NCBI GenBank assembly: GCA_043798355.1
Contig: JAZDOT010000001.1
Span: 1-51,062, forward strand
From: JAZDOT01 sp043798355
Lineage (GTDB): Bacteria; Patescibacteriota; Gracilibacteria; Peribacterales; Peribacteraceae
Direction: 5' to 3'
DNA length: 51,062 nt
The notes below the pieces were generated by a model that was not told the origin of the DNA, did not search any database, and saw only the letters and a list, made by a program, of their open reading frames with translations. Positions within the stretch are counted from its first letter, which is position 1, and each line of letters starts with the position of its first letter. The translations under genes and the position numbers were made by a program. This document shows, piece after piece, positions 7,210 to 16,365 of the stretch.

Positions 7210-7962
7210 CTACCGCAGTTCGTACGTCAGCGTCACGTTCACGATGATTTCCTCCTGCCCGAGAGGCACCGGAATCGCCGCTTCGGGAGCGGCAACCCCC
7301 GCCGCATCCATCATGATGTTCGCTTTCCGGTACGGATAGGGCGGCGTGTAGCCTCCCCCTTCGCTGAAGCCGGTAAGTTTCTTTATTGTTTTTCCGAGTT
7401 GTGCGGCCAGCACTTCAGCCTTTGCCTTGCCCTTCGCAATGGCCTTCTCCCGCGCCATGGCCGTGAGGCTCTCGGGGTCATCGATGGTGAAATCCACGCC
7501 GCCCACCTGATTGGCGCCCGCCGAAGTGACGGCCGTCAGAATGCTTCCGATCTTGTCGAGATCACGGATCTTCACCCTGAGTTGCTCGGAGGCCTGAAAC
7601 CCGCGTGGGATCTGCTGCCCGTCCTTCCAGTCGTACTGCGGAGCGAGTGAGAGAGACTCTGTAGAGATGTCTTTCTCTTCGATGCCACTTGCCTTCACAG
7701 CATCGATCACCGCCTGCATCTTCGTAGTGAGACTCTTCATGGCCTCCTGCGCGGAAGATGTCCGCACTGTCTGTACGCCAAAGACCGACTCTGCGATATC
7801 GGGCACCGCAGAGACCTTCCCTTCTTCGTCCACGGAGATCGAAACGGGCTGGAGATCCTGCTTCTCGAGGTACTTTCCGCCGATGTAGGCACCTGAAGCG
7901 ATAAGGACAACGAGGAGGGGAATCCACGCGGCTGGCCGGAGGTAGACAGTGCGCTCTTCCAT
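7210..7962 (-). CDS. SIMPL-domain (DUF541) membrane-anchored protein
   Basis: The protein has a short cytosolic N-terminus, one membrane anchor at about residues 12-30 (WIPLLVVLIASGAYIGG) and an outside SIMPL/DUF541 domain. Family features include VSISVDEEGKVSAVPDIA, the region IEEKDISTESLSLAPQYDW, and the C-terminal strand IIVNVTLTYELR. Members form large oligomers in other bacteria, but a general biochemical role is not established. The ATG at 7962 is chosen because the longer frame upstream has a nonsense-like N-terminus, and this start puts the anchor next to the start. Transcribed toward the Fic gene (convergent). Confidence 0.85.
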   Translation of the reverse strand: MEERTVYLRPAAWIPLLVVLIASGAYIGGKYLEKQDLQPVSISVDEEGKVSAVPDIAESVFGVQTVRTSSAQEAMKSLTTKMQAVIDAVKASGIEEKDISTESLSLAPQYDWKDGQQIPRGFQASEQLRVKIRDLDKIGSILTAVTSAGANQVGGVDFTIDDPESLTAMAREKAIAKGKAKAEVLAAQLGKTIKKLTGFSEGGGYTPPYPYRKANIMMDAAGVAAPEAAIPVPLGQEEIIVNVTLTYELR

Positions 7963-8113
7963 GGGACAAAGGGGAAAAGGAAATATAGCGTATAACAGAA
8001 ATCTGCGCGAAGAAATGCGCAAGACCATGAATTTCATCTCTCCGCACGATCTGATACCTCGGCACAGTCGAACGAAACGCAACCGGGCGATTCCCGGCAT
8101 CTCTACCAAAACT

Positions 8114-9382
8114 TCAAGCAACCCAGACAAAGTTCGCAAAACGGTAGATCAGAGCCCCCTGCGTCAAGCTGAATATATAACATGCCGAAAGGACAACTGT
8201 AGCCAACAGTATTTTTGTTCTGCGTGACAGACTGAATGAGGCCGTAAGTGACGCAGCGGCCAATACGAGCAGTATATGAGCCACTACGGAGTAGCGGATC
8301 ATTCCACTAAGAGAAACGTCGTATCTGCTGACCACGGAAAGGGCAAATGTCGCCATTGCAGCGTAGTACAGACCCACTCGCTCCCTCCAGAAATCCTGTT
8401 GCTTCTGTACGTTACCGGGCAAAACTTCGAGCATGAGCAACACCAGAAACACAAAGGAGATGTACACAACCGAGAATTGACTCCACTGGTCGGGGCTGCC
8501 CGGCCAGACGCATCGCCCGTAGATTGAAAGATCCGCCAATGCTGCGAAATGCGGCTGCGTGTTCCAGCCGATGCGGTTCGTCTGCATGTACAAATCCCAC
8601 TGTCCGAACTTTGCGGCGCAGAAGAGGAAGAAGAACAGCGCACCGCTTGCGACAAACAAAGAGAGGAACACATGATGAAGCATTGAGAATGTACCTTGCT
8701 TCCACGTTGTCACCTGCTTTCGCAGGATACCGATCAGGGCAAGCAGGACGGGGAGAACGCTGACGGGGAAACCGACCATCCGCGCCGCGCACATGATGAA
8801 TCCATGCACACCAGCTAGGAGGTATCCGACAGGCCGCTGACAGGTTGACAACCAGTACAAAAATCCCATCAGGCCGAACAGAAAGAGGGATTCGCTGTAG
8901 GCGGCGACCAAATAAAATGCCGAAGGGTATGTAAGCATTCCCACAAGAGCCGAAACCTGCACAAACCACGGCAGCCGCATCCGGTACAACAGTAGAAGGA
9001 TGTACGTCCACACCCCCCAACATGCCAGCTGGCTTGCTATCAGCAGTGAAACGTCGATAGAAAAACCTGTGTGTGTGAGGAACCCCGCAAACAGCGGAAA
9101 TCCCGGGAAGAATGCAATGTTGGACCCATTCAGATCTTGGGGCAATGGCGGGATGTGTGTCCGGTATCCATTCCTGATGATGCTTGCAAACCAATCGCCG
9201 TCCCCTGAAACAAGACTGAGATACGCCGCAGACATCGTCGGCTGCCCGGACACCAAACATGCACTCATTATCTGGAGCAAAGTGATCCCCAGGGCAATAC
9301 ACAGCAAACGCGCTACCGGAACACGCGATGCGGAAACGCCCAGAATGTGCGTATGTTGTTCCAAATCCTGCCATTGTAGCAT
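8114..9382 (-). CDS. PIG-V-like polytopic mannosyltransferase
   Basis: This integral membrane protein of 422 aa has about nine or ten hydrophobic helices. Its pattern resembles the bacterial PIG-V-like (GT-C type) family: an acidic motif GDGDWF after TM1, NIAFFPGFPLF in the first outside loop, and YPSAFYLVAAYSESLFLF. Such enzymes use polyprenyl-phosphate sugars to glycosylate lipids or proteins on the outside of the membrane. The acceptor is unknown. The start codon follows a poly-A stretch with no clear ribosome binding site. It lies 17 nt downstream of sufC on the same strand. Confidence 0.78.
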   Translation of the reverse strand: MLQWQDLEQHTHILGVSASRVPVARLLCIALGITLLQIMSACLVSGQPTMSAAYLSLVSGDGDWFASIIRNGYRTHIPPLPQDLNGSNIAFFPGFPLFAGFLTHTGFSIDVSLLIASQLACWGVWTYILLLLYRMRLPWFVQVSALVGMLTYPSAFYLVAAYSESLFLFGLMGFLYWLSTCQRPVGYLLAGVHGFIMCAARMVGFPVSVLPVLLALIGILRKQVTTWKQGTFSMLHHVFLSLFVASGALFFFLFCAAKFGQWDLYMQTNRIGWNTQPHFAALADLSIYGRCVWPGSPDQWSQFSVVYISFVFLVLLMLEVLPGNVQKQQDFWRERVGLYYAAMATFALSVVSRYDVSLSGMIRYSVVAHILLVLAAASLTASFSLSRRTKILLATVVLSACYIFSLTQGALIYRFANFVWVA

Positions 9383-9398
9383 TTTTTGCGTCTTTTAA

Positions 9399-10202
9399 CT
9401 AGATCCCATCCCCTGAAACGACAAGAGGAATCCTCTCCGCAGCACTCTTCCCATACCCCCGATACCCTTCCCGCTCGAGCCGACGAGCCAGTTTTATGTC
9501 TCCGCTCTCCACGATCTTCCCGTCAACCATCACATGGACTGCATCCGGCTTGATGTACTGAAGAATACGCGCGTAGTGCGTCACGAGAAGCGCGGAAAAA
9601 TGCTTCGAGCGCAGTGCATTCACCCCCGCGGCAACGACCTTCAGCGCATCGATGTCCAGCCCCGAATCTGTCTCGTCGAGAAGCGCAAAGCGCGGCTGGA
9701 TGACCGCCATCTGCAGCATCTCAAGCTTCTTTTTCTCCCCTCCCGAGCACCCCACATTCACCGACCTTTCCAAAAAAGTGGGGTCGATGTGCAGTTCCTC
9801 CGCTTTCTCAACCAGAAGCTTTTGGAATGCCATGGGGGACAACCGCGCTCCCGGTTTCTCCCGTAAGTTCCTGTGCGCTGCCATGAGGAGATGCCGGACC
9901 GTAACCCCTTCGATCTCGCGCGGATGCTGAAAGGCGAGGAAGAGACCCGACTGCGCCCGCACGTCTGCCGGAAGCGCGAGGATGTCCTTCCCGGCGAAAC
10001 GACCCGTTCCGCGGGTGACCGTATAGGCAGGATGCCCCATCAATGCATGGACCAATGATGATTTCCCGGAACCATTCGGCCCCATGATGACATGGATTTC
10101 CCCTTCCGGAACCGCAAGCGTGACGCCATGAACGACTTCTTTCCCCTGAACGGAAACGGCCAGATCGGTAATGATGAGAAGGGGGCGTGAGGACAGACTC
10201 AT
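9399..10202 (-). CDS. sufC: SufC, Fe-S cluster assembly ATPase
   Basis: SufC is the ATPase of the SUF iron-sulfur assembly complex, normally acting with SufB and SufD. Visible motifs are Walker A GPNGSGKSS (41-49), Q-loop Gln92, the SufC-type signature CSGGEKKK (152-159), and Walker B FALLDETDSGLD (172-183). The 267 aa length is typical. No sufB, sufD, sufS or sufU occurs in the window, so the gene stands alone. A divergent [2Fe-2S] ferredoxin gene starts 98 nt away across a block of tandem repeats, a meaningful partner for an Fe-S gene. Confidence 0.93.
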   Translation of the reverse strand: MSLSSRPLLIITDLAVSVQGKEVVHGVTLAVPEGEIHVIMGPNGSGKSSLVHALMGHPAYTVTRGTGRFAGKDILALPADVRAQSGLFLAFQHPREIEGVTVRHLLMAAHRNLREKPGARLSPMAFQKLLVEKAEELHIDPTFLERSVNVGCSGGEKKKLEMLQMAVIQPRFALLDETDSGLDIDALKVVAAGVNALRSKHFSALLVTHYARILQYIKPDAVHVMVDGKIVESGDIKLARRLEREGYRGYGKSAAERIPLVVSGDGI

Positions 10203-10213
10203 GGGAAACGCGG

Positions 10214-10294
10214 AATTGATAATTGATAATTGATAATTGATAATGCTTCGTAAAGCGTGAGTAATTATCCATTATCCATTATCCATTATCCATT
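10214..10294. repeat. Two tandem-repeat blocks between sufC and the ferredoxin gene
   Basis: The first block (10214-10244) is four units of AATTGAT. The second (10264-10294) is four units of ATTATCC. Together they fill most of the divergent intergenic region and must overlap both promoters and leaders. The same two unit types recur at 17110-17192 and, in coding sequence, at 17353-17394. Confidence 0.92.
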
Positions 10295-10300
10295 TTATTC

Positions 10301-10579
10301 GTGCCAAAAATAACGTTCATCACAGGCAAAGACCGTAAAACAGTCGATGGAACGCAGGGTGAAACGCTCCTCAAGATTGCACTGGATGCCAATGTCCCCA
10401 TAGAATATGCCTGCGGCGGAAACGGCTTCTGCATGACGTGCAAGTGCCGCGTGCAAAAAGGCGTGGAGAATCTGAGTCCGTTAAACGACCGCGAGGAGAT
10501 GATGGGAATGGCAAATGATGAAAGACTGGGTTGCCAGGCGACAGTGCAAGGAGATGTGACGGTGCAGATCGAAATGTAG
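10301..10579 (+). CDS. [2Fe-2S] ferredoxin, adrenodoxin/Isc type
   Basis: This small electron carrier has 92 aa. Four cluster ligands are visible as Cys38-x5-Cys44-x2-Cys47 and Cys78, in the contexts YACGGNGFCMTC and RLGCQA. This is the adrenodoxin/Isc-ferredoxin pattern; Cys49 is an additional cysteine. The start is GTG at 10301, a few bases after the ATTATCC repeats, and no ribosome binding site is visible. The gene is divergent from sufC. Its stop codon abuts a strong hairpin (10580-10599). Confidence 0.92.
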   Translation: MPKITFITGKDRKTVDGTQGETLLKIALDANVPIEYACGGNGFCMTCKCRVQKGVENLSPLNDREEMMGMANDERLGCQATVQGDVTVQIEM

Positions 10580-10599
10580 GGGCACAGCGTGCTGTGCCC
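10580..10599. terminator. Hairpin between the convergent ferredoxin and TPR genes
   Basis: GGGCACAGC-GT-GCTGTGCCC is a perfect 9-bp inverted repeat directly after the ferredoxin stop. It lies between convergent genes but lacks a T-run, so it may block both transcripts or simply be a dispersed palindrome. I recall very similar GGGCACAGC palindromes as dispersed repeats in unrelated bacteria, but cannot check this here. Confidence 0.6.
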
Positions 10600-10610
10600 T
10601 CCTGAGGAAA

Positions 10611-11375
10611 TTACACGTGAGCAAGTGTCGTGAGCTTCTCCTTCACCGACAGATCATACGGCTCCATCTTGTTGATGCGCCGATACACATCCTCCGCCCG
10701 GTCGATCTCACCCAACTGCACATGACACTCCGCAAGAAGGCGCAGCAGGACGGTATCGCGCGTGAGGCGGGCAACCGCTTTTTCCAGAAGCGGTACGGCC
10801 TCTTTGAAACGCTGTGCGGCGATGCATGCGCGCCCGAGGGCGGCCGACCGTTCGGGATTCTTCGGATCGCGGTTGAGCGCCTCCTGATACGATTGGCAGG
10901 ATTCCGTGTACTTCTCCTGCCGGTAGAGTGCGAGGGCGAGGTTGGCGTGGAACGAAACGTCATCGACATGGAGAAGCAGTTCGCGGTACATCGCCTCGGC
11001 CTTGGGCTCACGCCCCATGAGGAGGTACAACTTGGCAAGTTGCGCGCGCACCTCGTGCGCCTGCGGATTCACGGTCAATGCCTGAATGAGCAGCCTCTCC
11101 GCTTCGGCGCTCTCATTCTGGGCAAGCGCTTTCTCTGCACGCCGGATGAGGGACCTGACCTGCTGCATCTCGACCGCGGATGTGCGTAAGAGCTTGCGGG
11201 GACGCTCGGCACAGAATTCCTCGGCGAAAAATACCCCCCGTTCCTCCGCGCGCCGCATGCGCAGGCGTATACCGCGGACGAATCTGCGAACGGCACGATG
11301 CCGCAGCAGCAGTCTCCCCCCGAAGAGTGCACACATAACCGCAATGGAGCCGAAGAGGACGAAGACGTATACCAT
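10611..11375 (-). CDS. Membrane-anchored TPR-repeat protein
   Basis: An N-terminal membrane helix (residues 1-23) is followed by a basic stretch and about four to five tetratricopeptide repeats from residue 85 on, for example AEAERLLIQALTVNPQAHEV and ALYRQEKYTESCQSYQEAL. TPR arrays serve as docking platforms, so this protein probably gathers partners at the inner face of the membrane. It is 254 aa long, lies downstream of holB on the same strand, and is convergent with the ferredoxin gene. The specific partner is unknown. Confidence 0.82.
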   Translation of the reverse strand: MVYVFVLFGSIAVMCALFGGRLLLRHRAVRRFVRGIRLRMRRAEERGVFFAEEFCAERPRKLLRTSAVEMQQVRSLIRRAEKALAQNESAEAERLLIQALTVNPQAHEVRAQLAKLYLLMGREPKAEAMYRELLLHVDDVSFHANLALALYRQEKYTESCQSYQEALNRDPKNPERSAALGRACIAAQRFKEAVPLLEKAVARLTRDTVLLRLLAECHVQLGEIDRAEDVYRRINKMEPYDLSVKEKLTTLAHV

Positions 11376-11478
11376 GCAAAGAGGAATTTACGACGCACAC
11401 AAACAGGAATGTTTTCGTCGCAACTTGGTATCAGACGGCAAAAGAGCCTAGCATCTCCCTCGGGGACGGGCAAGCAAA

Positions 11479-12456
11479 CTATGCACCCCCGCTGACACTC
11501 AGTACAAACCGCTCCGAGAGCAGTTCACGGTGTGTATTGGTCGTGAACCCGTGCGCCATCTCCATGAGCTGCGGCTGATGTGCTGCGCACTCGGCAGGCG
11601 GGCATTCGCGCAGAGTGAGGAACAGGTGGAGGAGAAATTGATCGGCTTCCTCTCCACGCTTGTGAAGCGGCTCGAGAAGCTGCAACCGTTCGCGCAGGGA
11701 GGACGTGCGCCAGAAGGATTGCGCGCGGGAATGGAGGAGCCTCTCCGCGCGGAGGAGGTCGGGATTGTTGCGTAGACGCAAAGCAATGCCGGGAGCCCCC
11801 TGTGAAAGATGTAGAACGAAAGACGCGTCATCCTCGGACAAATCGGTGAGGAGCGGACGAAGCGAGCGCGAGGGCACCCGCCGGAATGAAATGACCCGCG
11901 TACGGGAGATGACCGTGGGAAGAAGCGAGCGGAATGCGGAAGTGGTGAGGAGGAAGACCAGTCCTTCCGGCGGTTCTTCGAGAATCTTCAGGAAGGCATT
12001 AGCCGCCGTATCCTGCATCCGTTCCACCAACCGGATGATGCAGCAGCGGAACGCCCCTACCTTCGTTTCATACAGGCGCTGTTGCAGCGCACGAATATCG
12101 TCAATGCCGATCGTATCCGTTTTTGCAACAGGCTTCTTCATGCGATGCTGCTGGGGAACATTGGACGTCTGTCCGATGACCGCCCAGTCTTCGCTCACTC
12201 CCTCGACCCACAACCGGTCGAGGACGAGGAAGTCGGAATGGACGAGGCGCTCCGCCTCGGAAACGATGTGTTCGCGTTCCTCCGGGGATGCGCCGTGCGC
12301 GAGGAGCTGCATCGCGAACCACTTCGCAATCGTCATCTTCCCGAGGTGCGAAGGACCCGCGAAGAGGTAAGCATGCGAAACATTCCCCGCTTCGAGATCG
12401 CGCTCCAGCTCCTGCCGCTCGGTTTCATGGCCGACGATGGTCTGCTCCACTGTCAT
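11479..12456 (-). CDS. holB: DNA polymerase III delta' subunit
   Basis: This is a clamp-loader subunit of the AAA+ type. The N-terminus (VGHETERQELERDLEAGNVSH) and the P-loop region GPSHLGKMT (34-42) fit delta', as do LFETKV-like and ILEEPPEGLVFLL segments and the SRTRVISF motif. The P-loop Ser/Thr after Lys40 is Met41, consistent with a non-hydrolysing delta' subunit. The usual four-Cys zinc site is not seen. The ATG at 12456 is chosen because the family N-terminus begins there; a start at 12477 would add only seven poor residues. Repeats separate it from secA upstream. Confidence 0.88.
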   Translation of the reverse strand: MTVEQTIVGHETERQELERDLEAGNVSHAYLFAGPSHLGKMTIAKWFAMQLLAHGASPEEREHIVSEAERLVHSDFLVLDRLWVEGVSEDWAVIGQTSNVPQQHRMKKPVAKTDTIGIDDIRALQQRLYETKVGAFRCCIIRLVERMQDTAANAFLKILEEPPEGLVFLLTTSAFRSLLPTVISRTRVISFRRVPSRSLRPLLTDLSEDDASFVLHLSQGAPGIALRLRNNPDLLRAERLLHSRAQSFWRTSSLRERLQLLEPLHKRGEEADQFLLHLFLTLRECPPAECAAHQPQLMEMAHGFTTNTHRELLSERFVLSVSGGA

Positions 12457-12492
12457 GGGGGAGACATAATAACACAAATAGCCGCTCTCTCT

Positions 12493-12550
12493 CTAACCCT
12501 AACCCTAATCCTAACCCTAATCCTAACCCTAACCCTAACCCTAACCTTAG
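12493..12550. repeat. Telomere-like (CCCTAA)n tract between secA and holB
   Basis: About nine CCCTAA/TCCTAA units run on the plus strand, so both flanking minus-strand genes see TTAGGG. This is the longest tract of this family in the window. The rest of the 12457-12633 gap contains one CTTCGATTCCGCTCAGGGC element (12594-12612), related to the repeats at 24050-24146. Confidence 0.92.
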
Positions 12551-12633
12551 CCTTCCCGTCCATGACACTTCTTATACTTTCTCCCGCTTCCGCCCTTCGA
12601 TTCCGCTCAGGGCTCCGCTCCGGCCATCTGCTC

Positions 12634-15378
12634 TCAGGAGTTTTTCCCGTGACAATGTTTGAACTTGATCGGCGTCCCATCCGGCTTCCTCGCTCCGCAT
12701 GGACAGGGATCATTTCTCCCCACTTTCTCCTGAACGTGCCGCGGTGCAGGCGGCTTCGGCTGTTTGGCTCCTCTGGAGGGCATCACCGCAGGATTGTCCG
12801 CGGCGCTCTTGGCTGAAACTCCTGTCTGCCGCAGCTCCTCTTCGATGGTGTCTTCATTCGTTTGAACGGCGAGCCCCTCCTCCCGCTGGCTCTGGAGGAA
12901 TGCTTTGGGAGAGAATTGCACGAAATCCGCCTGCAGGAGCGTGCGCACGATGGTGGAATCGATGGTCCGGATGAGCGCCTGAAAGCGGCGGAACCCCTGA
13001 TCTTTGTACTCCACCAGCGGATCGCGCTGGGCGTACCCGGAGAAGGCGACCTGCTCTCTCAAATGCGCCATGACATCGATGTGATCCATCCAGTGCGTAT
13101 CGATGGAGCGCAGCGTGATAACCCGCTCGGCCAGTGCAACGGTCTGCGGCTCTTCCTTCGTGCACTTCTTCTCATAGAACTGCGTTATGGCCTCGATGAG
13201 GTACTGCCCCATCGGTTCGTGCTCGCGGAACGCGGATAATTTCTCCCGGGTGATGAACGAACCGAAAGCCGGATGGAAAGCGCGGAAAATCTCGGTGATT
13301 TCCGTGATATTCCACTGCTCGTTGTCCTCGCCGGGCGCATGCATCGCGAGGATGCTGATCACCTCTTGCTGCAGAGACTGAAGGACGTCCAGATGGAGCG
13401 GCTGGGCATCCGTCTCACGGGAAGGGGTAGCGGCATTCAGAATGGCTGCCTCACTCTCCGCGAGGCGCTCGAGGATCTTCTGGCGGCGCTTGTAGATGAT
13501 TTCGCGGTGCTTGTTCATGACGTCGTCGTACTGGACGACGTGACGGCGCATGTCGAAGTGATGTCCTTCCACCTTCTTCTGCGCCCCCTCGATGGACCGT
13601 GACACCATGCGGTTCTCGAGCGGGACGTCATCGGGCACGTGCAGACGCTCCATCATTCCCTTCAGGCGGTCGCCCCCGAAGAGGCGCATGAGATCGTCTT
13701 CCATGGAGACGAAGAACTGACTCTCGCCCATGTCGCCTTGCCGACCGGAGCGGCCGCGCAGCTGATTGTCGATGCGCCGCGCCTCGTGGCGCTCCGTCCC
13801 GAGCACGCACAGCCCGCCGATCTCCGCGATCCCGGGACCCAGCTTGATGTCCGTTCCGCGTCCGGCCATGTTCGTCGCGATGGTGACGGCGCCGCGCTCG
13901 CCAGCATGCATGATGATCTCCGCTTCCTTCTCGTGTTGTTTCGCATTGAGCACATGGTGAGGAACGCCCAGTTCTTCGAGCAGTGCGCTCAGAGCCTCGG
14001 ACTTCTCGATGGATGTCGTTCCCGCGAGAACGGGCTGCCCCTTCTCGTGCTTCTCTTTGGCGATCTTCGCGACCGCCTTGAACTTCGCCGCAACCGTCCG
14101 GTAGATGGCATCCGAATTGTCGGTGCGCACCATCGGCCGGTGAGTCGGAATGATCATCGTCCGGAGCTTGTAGATGGTCTCGAATTCCTCCTCCTCGGTC
14201 TTCGCCGTTCCGGTCATGCCGGCCAGTTTCTTGTAGAGACGGAAGTAGTTCTGGAAGGTGATGGTGGCGAGCGTCTTGCTCTCGCGCTGCACCTCCACGC
14301 CCTCCTTCGCCTCGATGGCCTGATGGAGTCCGTGGGAGTAGCGCCGTCCCGGCATGAGGCGGCCGGTGAACTCGTCGACGATGATCACTTCCCCGTCCTT
14401 CACGACATAATCCACATCCCGCTGATAGATGGCATGCGCGCGGAGCGCCTGTTCGATGTGGTGCACCTCCTCGAACCCGCGCTCGGTGTAGATATTCTCG
14501 ACGCCAAGCAGCCCCTCCATCGTTTTGATGCCCTCCTCGGTGAGCGTCGCCACGCGCTGTTTTTCGTCTTTATTGTAATGAGTGTTCTCTTCGAGATTGA
14601 GGACGAGCTGGGCGTAGCGCAGATACTTGTCCGTGGATTCCTCGGCGCTCTGGGAGATGATGAGCGGCGTGCGCGCCTCGTCAATGAGAATAGAATCCAC
14701 TTCGTCGACGATGGCGTAGTGCAGTCCCCGCTGCACCTGCTGCGAGATAGAGTGCGCCATGTTGTCGCGCAGATAGTCGAAGCCGAACTCGTTGTTCGTC
14801 CCGTACGTGATGTCGCTCGCGTACGCCGCCCGCCGCTCCTCCGTCGTCCGCTCGTGGAGCACGGTCCCGACCTGTAATCCCAATGCCTCATAGAGCATTC
14901 CCATCCAGAGCGCGTCGCGCTTCGCGAGGTAGTCGTTCACCGTCACCACGTGCACGCCTTTGCCCACGAGGGCATTGAGGTACACCGGCATGGTGCAGAC
15001 GAGCGTCTTCCCTTCTCCGGTTTTCATCTCCGCGATGGCTCCGCGGTGGAGGATGATCCCGCCGAGCACCTGCACATCGAACGGCACCATGTCCCAGGTG
15101 AACGTCTGCTTCCCGAGGGTGGTCGTGCGCCCGAGGATGAGCTGGCACGCGCGGATGACGAGCGCGAAGGCCTCCGGGAGGAGATCGTCCACCGTCGCCC
15201 CCTCCTGCAGACGCGCACGGAATTCCGCGGTCTTCTTCGGGAGATCATCGACGGTGAGCGCCTGCACCTCTTTGGATTCCACCAGTGCCCGGATACGGTG
15301 CACGGTCGGCCAGAGCTTTTTGATTTCCCGCTCATTGGGATCGCCGAGGAGTTTATTGAGGGTATCGAGGATACTCAT
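12634..15378 (-). CDS. secA: SecA preprotein translocase ATPase
   Basis: SecA drives Sec-dependent export. Residues include Walker A MKTGEGKT (118-125), the DEVDSILIDEARTPLI box (225-240), and helicase motifs such as IATNMAGRGTDIKLG and RGRSGRQGD. The C-terminus carries the zinc-binding SEC-C motif with Cys892, Cys894, Cys909 and His910, with about five extra residues (GARKPDGTPIK) inside the usual CxCGSGKKYKxCH spacing. At 914 aa the length is normal. It is the only Sec component in the window, and it would export the five-gene secreted cluster and the cyclophilin lipoprotein. Confidence 0.98.
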   Translation of the reverse strand: MSILDTLNKLLGDPNEREIKKLWPTVHRIRALVESKEVQALTVDDLPKKTAEFRARLQEGATVDDLLPEAFALVIRACQLILGRTTTLGKQTFTWDMVPFDVQVLGGIILHRGAIAEMKTGEGKTLVCTMPVYLNALVGKGVHVVTVNDYLAKRDALWMGMLYEALGLQVGTVLHERTTEERRAAYASDITYGTNNEFGFDYLRDNMAHSISQQVQRGLHYAIVDEVDSILIDEARTPLIISQSAEESTDKYLRYAQLVLNLEENTHYNKDEKQRVATLTEEGIKTMEGLLGVENIYTERGFEEVHHIEQALRAHAIYQRDVDYVVKDGEVIIVDEFTGRLMPGRRYSHGLHQAIEAKEGVEVQRESKTLATITFQNYFRLYKKLAGMTGTAKTEEEEFETIYKLRTMIIPTHRPMVRTDNSDAIYRTVAAKFKAVAKIAKEKHEKGQPVLAGTTSIEKSEALSALLEELGVPHHVLNAKQHEKEAEIIMHAGERGAVTIATNMAGRGTDIKLGPGIAEIGGLCVLGTERHEARRIDNQLRGRSGRQGDMGESQFFVSMEDDLMRLFGGDRLKGMMERLHVPDDVPLENRMVSRSIEGAQKKVEGHHFDMRRHVVQYDDVMNKHREIIYKRRQKILERLAESEAAILNAATPSRETDAQPLHLDVLQSLQQEVISILAMHAPGEDNEQWNITEITEIFRAFHPAFGSFITREKLSAFREHEPMGQYLIEAITQFYEKKCTKEEPQTVALAERVITLRSIDTHWMDHIDVMAHLREQVAFSGYAQRDPLVEYKDQGFRRFQALIRTIDSTIVRTLLQADFVQFSPKAFLQSQREEGLAVQTNEDTIEEELRQTGVSAKSAADNPAVMPSRGAKQPKPPAPRHVQEKVGRNDPCPCGARKPDGTPIKFKHCHGKNS

Positions 15379-15455
15379 CTATGCAAACAGAGTAGCAGAA
15401 AGAGTGTTCTCCGCGGGCAAAAATCAGGCAAGATCCGCGCTCAGATAGAGAGCTG

Positions 15456-15746
15456 CTATGCAAGCGCCCTCGACTCGTCGATGGCTTTCCGGACTGCCGC
15501 AAGCATTGTCCCCATGGATTGGAGATCGCCGATAGACAATCTCCCGTGAAGAATCGAGGGGATACGTTGCTCCATGCGACTGATCAAACTGTGGTGCAGA
15601 CGATGATCGCAGCATCCGCTTCCCTCATCACAAGAGGTATCCATGCGTTGCTTGATTGCGTCATATGTTTCAGACCGCAAAGCACACACTTCCCTGCCCC
15701 AGCGTTGAACTTCCTCCCATAATTGATATTCAGAGATAGACTCCAT
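15456..15746 (-). CDS. Small protein of unknown function (96 aa)
   Basis: I do not recognise this protein. It is helical, acidic, soluble, with three clustered cysteines (SCDEGSGCCDHRLHH) and neighbouring histidines that could bind a metal. It lies 77 nt upstream of secA on the same strand and downstream of a hairpin terminator, so it probably has its own transcript or leads into secA. The ATG at 15746 gives a sensible N-terminus (MESISEYQLWEEVQRW). Confidence 0.6.
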   Translation of the reverse strand: MESISEYQLWEEVQRWGREVCALRSETYDAIKQRMDTSCDEGSGCCDHRLHHSLISRMEQRIPSILHGRLSIGDLQSMGTMLAAVRKAIDESRALA

Positions 15747-15759
15747 AAGTAATAGAAAG

Positions 15760-15788
15760 GGGGTTACCCTACGCTTTGGAGTAACCCC
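15760..15788 (-). terminator. Intrinsic terminator after the 169-aa gene
   Basis: Read on the minus strand, GGGGTTAC and GTAACCCC form an 8-bp stem around a 13-nt loop, followed by CTTTCT. It lies between the stop at 15803 and the next gene start at 15746, so it should end the upstream minus-strand transcript. Confidence 0.7.
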
Positions 15789-15802
15789 GTCAACAAGCTT
15801 GC

Positions 15803-16312
15803 TTATTTTTCCGTGCTGCCACCACCGAATACCCCTCCCAAGCTCCTCTTTACAGTTTTCATCGCCCCCGAGAGCACCTCTCCTACACTGCGGGGATTGG
15901 CCTCCAGAAGTCGTGCACGTACAGACTTTACATCGAACTTGGTTCCTGCGGCCCTCTGGGCATCTGCTCTGGAAACGAGCTTGTGGCTTTCATCGCGAAC
16001 CACATACCCCCTCTGCTGCGGATCGAAACATACCCATACCTCCTTACCTCCCTCCTGAGAAATTCGTCTCCCCTCGGACTTTCCTTCTGTTCTGAATTGG
16101 GAAATTTCCCCCCATTGGGGACCACTCACGCTCGCCGCCTCCTCGTCATTGACTGGTCTCTCCCGAGTTTCTCTGACATAATAGCTGTTCTCGGTTCGGT
16201 CGAAACCAACGGTCGTTTTCGCTCCATCGGCTGTCGGTTCACCATCCTGGCCAAAGCCCGTTGGCTCTCCCGGATAGAGGAATCCTTCTTCTTGTTTTGC
16301 ATCGATAGACAT
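15803..16312 (-). CDS. Soluble protein of unknown function (169 aa)
   Basis: I do not recognise this protein. It is hydrophilic, without signal or membrane segment, with repeated short motifs of the type TVGFDRTENSYYVRET and VWVCFDPQQRGYVVRDES, which look like two related beta-strand pairs. The C-terminal part (VRARLLEANPRSVGEVLSG) is helical and ends in a Gly-rich tail. The ATG at 16312 is preferred because it follows the promoter at 16338-16365 by about 19 nt. The gene sits between tsaB and the terminator, as a single-gene transcript. Confidence 0.7.
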   Translation of the reverse strand: MSIDAKQEEGFLYPGEPTGFGQDGEPTADGAKTTVGFDRTENSYYVRETRERPVNDEEAASVSGPQWGEISQFRTEGKSEGRRISQEGGKEVWVCFDPQQRGYVVRDESHKLVSRADAQRAAGTKFDVKSVRARLLEANPRSVGEVLSGAMKTVKRSLGGVFGGGSTEK

Positions 16313-16337
16313 AGCATGGGGGGGAAATAACAATAAC

Positions 16338-16365
16338 ATTATACAGTATTCATAAATATAATCAA
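16338..16365 (-). promoter_or_regulatory. Sigma-70 promoter of the 169-aa gene
   Basis: On the minus strand, TTGATT (16360-16365) and TATAAT (16338-16343) are 16 nt apart. The -35 box overlaps the tsaB stop codon. Confidence 0.8.

Noticed and set aside
10214..10294. Regular repeats that could suggest a CRISPR array
   Set aside because: The units are directly adjacent with no unique spacers, are only 7 bp long and no cas gene is near.
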